Origin: Kiritimatiellia bacterium | Lineage (GTDB): Bacteria; Verrucomicrobiota; Kiritimatiellia; RFP12; UBA1067 | Assembly: GCA_016296065.1 (NCBI GenBank) | Contig: JAEDKA010000001.1 | Span: forward strand, 124,001 to 188,000 | DNA: 64,000 nucleotides | Direction: 5' to 3' | Shown: piece after piece, positions 63,670-64,000 of the stretch | How the letters are laid out: the number at the start of each line of letters is the position of its first letter | How positions within the stretch are numbered: position 1 is the first letter of the stretch | Notes under the pieces: generated by a model | Databases searched by the model: none | What the model was told of the DNA's origin: nothing | The model's input: only the letters and a program-made list of their open reading frames with translations | Position numbers and translations under genes: made by a program

Positions 63670-64000
63670 ATGGGTCGTTACACAGGTCCTAAGAGCAAGG
63701 TTTCGCGTCGCTTCGGCGAGGCGGTATTCGGTCCGGACAAGGTGCTCGAGAAGCGCACCAATCCGCCCGGGCAGCATGGTCCCAACAAGCGTCGCGGCAA
63801 GAAGATGTCCGAATACGGCATCCAGCTCCGCGAGAAGCAGAAGGCGAAGGCCATCTACGGCATGCGCGAGAAGCAGTTCCGTCTCTTCTTCGACCGTTCG
63901 AAGGCGAAGGAAGGCGTTACCGGCGACGTCATGCTCGCGATGTGCGAGTGCCGTCTCGACAACATCGTCTACCGTCTCGGCCTTGCGCCGTCCCGTGCAG
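63670..64000 (+). CDS. rpsD: 30S ribosomal protein S4, cut by the window end
   Basis: The first 110 codons of S4: MGRYTGPKSKVSRRFGEAVFG, then the PPGQHGPNKRRGKK loop, LREKQKAKAIYGMREKQFR and the start of the S4 RNA-binding domain (CRLDNIVYRLGLAPSRA). S4 nucleates 16S rRNA folding and often represses its own operon. The ATG lies 2 bases after the rpsK stop. The remainder lies beyond base 64000. Confidence 0.97.
   Translation, partial: MGRYTGPKSKVSRRFGEAVFGPDKVLEKRTNPPGQHGPNKRRGKKMSEYGIQLREKQKAKAIYGMREKQFRLFFDRSKAKEGVTGDVMLAMCECRLDNIVYRLGLAPSRA

Overview
The window is high-GC bacterial DNA in which every supported gene lies on the plus strand. It holds about 62 kb of exported carbohydrate-degrading enzymes and ends in the start of the ribosomal alpha operon (rpmJ-rpsM-rpsK-rpsD). 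The mix of families points to the PVC superphylum, most likely Kiritimatiellota or a relative from an animal gut or other anoxic habitat: secreted Gfo/Idh/MocA proteins, a DUF1080 domain, ThuA, a CotH/lamin-tail giant, very large proteins with autotransporter-type beta-strand repeats but no beta-barrel, and many GH2/GH43 modules with PA14 and F5/8C domains. This placement is inferred from gene content, not from a phylogeny.

Layout. (1) 1-5224: a 5'-truncated GH2 enzyme, a small secreted beta-sandwich protein and a right-handed beta-helix protein. (2) 5307-16310: Tat-type Gfo/Idh/MocA oxidoreductase, secreted sugar isomerase/epimerase-like TIM barrel, SGNH esterase-DUF1080, GH3, membrane acyltransferase and LacZ-type GH2. 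(3) 16538-35708: beta-strand-repeat surface protein, GH2-GH130 fusion, GH43, sialate-type acetylesterase, GH2-PA14-GH43 fusion, GH95 and alpha/beta-hydrolase esterase. (4) 35962-44568: CotH/LTD giant and a multimodular GH43. (5) 44652-46829: GH99-like/GH43 fusion. (6) 46930-52572: a 1880-residue beta-strand-repeat protein. (7) 52735-58826: GH2-PA14, a second Gfo/Idh/MocA protein and ThuA. (8) 58868-62485: a second GH99-like/GH43 fusion and GH30. (9) 62681-64000: ribosomal proteins. No gene-free gap exceeds 300 bases; the longest are 35709-35961 (253), 16311-16537 (227), 62486-62680 (195) and 52573-52734 (162). I see no tRNA, rRNA, transposase, CRISPR, transporter, SusC/SusD pair or transcription factor.

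How the genes fit together. Nearly all products start with a signal peptide and act outside the cytoplasm. GH2, GH3, GH30, GH43, GH95 and GH130 modules plus three esterases suit a branched, acetylated and partly fucosylated heteroglycan, such as a plant cell-wall polysaccharide. The Gfo/Idh, TIM-barrel, DUF1080 and ThuA members could add an oxidative (3-keto sugar) cleavage route; that is a hypothesis.

The most interesting signal is regulatory. Six transcription-unit starts (5.2, 16.5, 35.7, 44.6, 46.8 and 52.7 kb) carry the same arrangement: a TGCGCAWTTTTCAC-like half-site, a second direct copy 23 bp downstream, then 35-36 bp to an extended -10 box (TGnTATAAT-like) with no recognisable -35. 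This looks like an undescribed activator-dependent regulon. Other highlights are an 887-bp tract identical in two otherwise diverged paralogues (gene conversion or assembly collapse), a reused signal-peptide cassette, probable leaderless mRNAs, and several unusual enzyme fusions.
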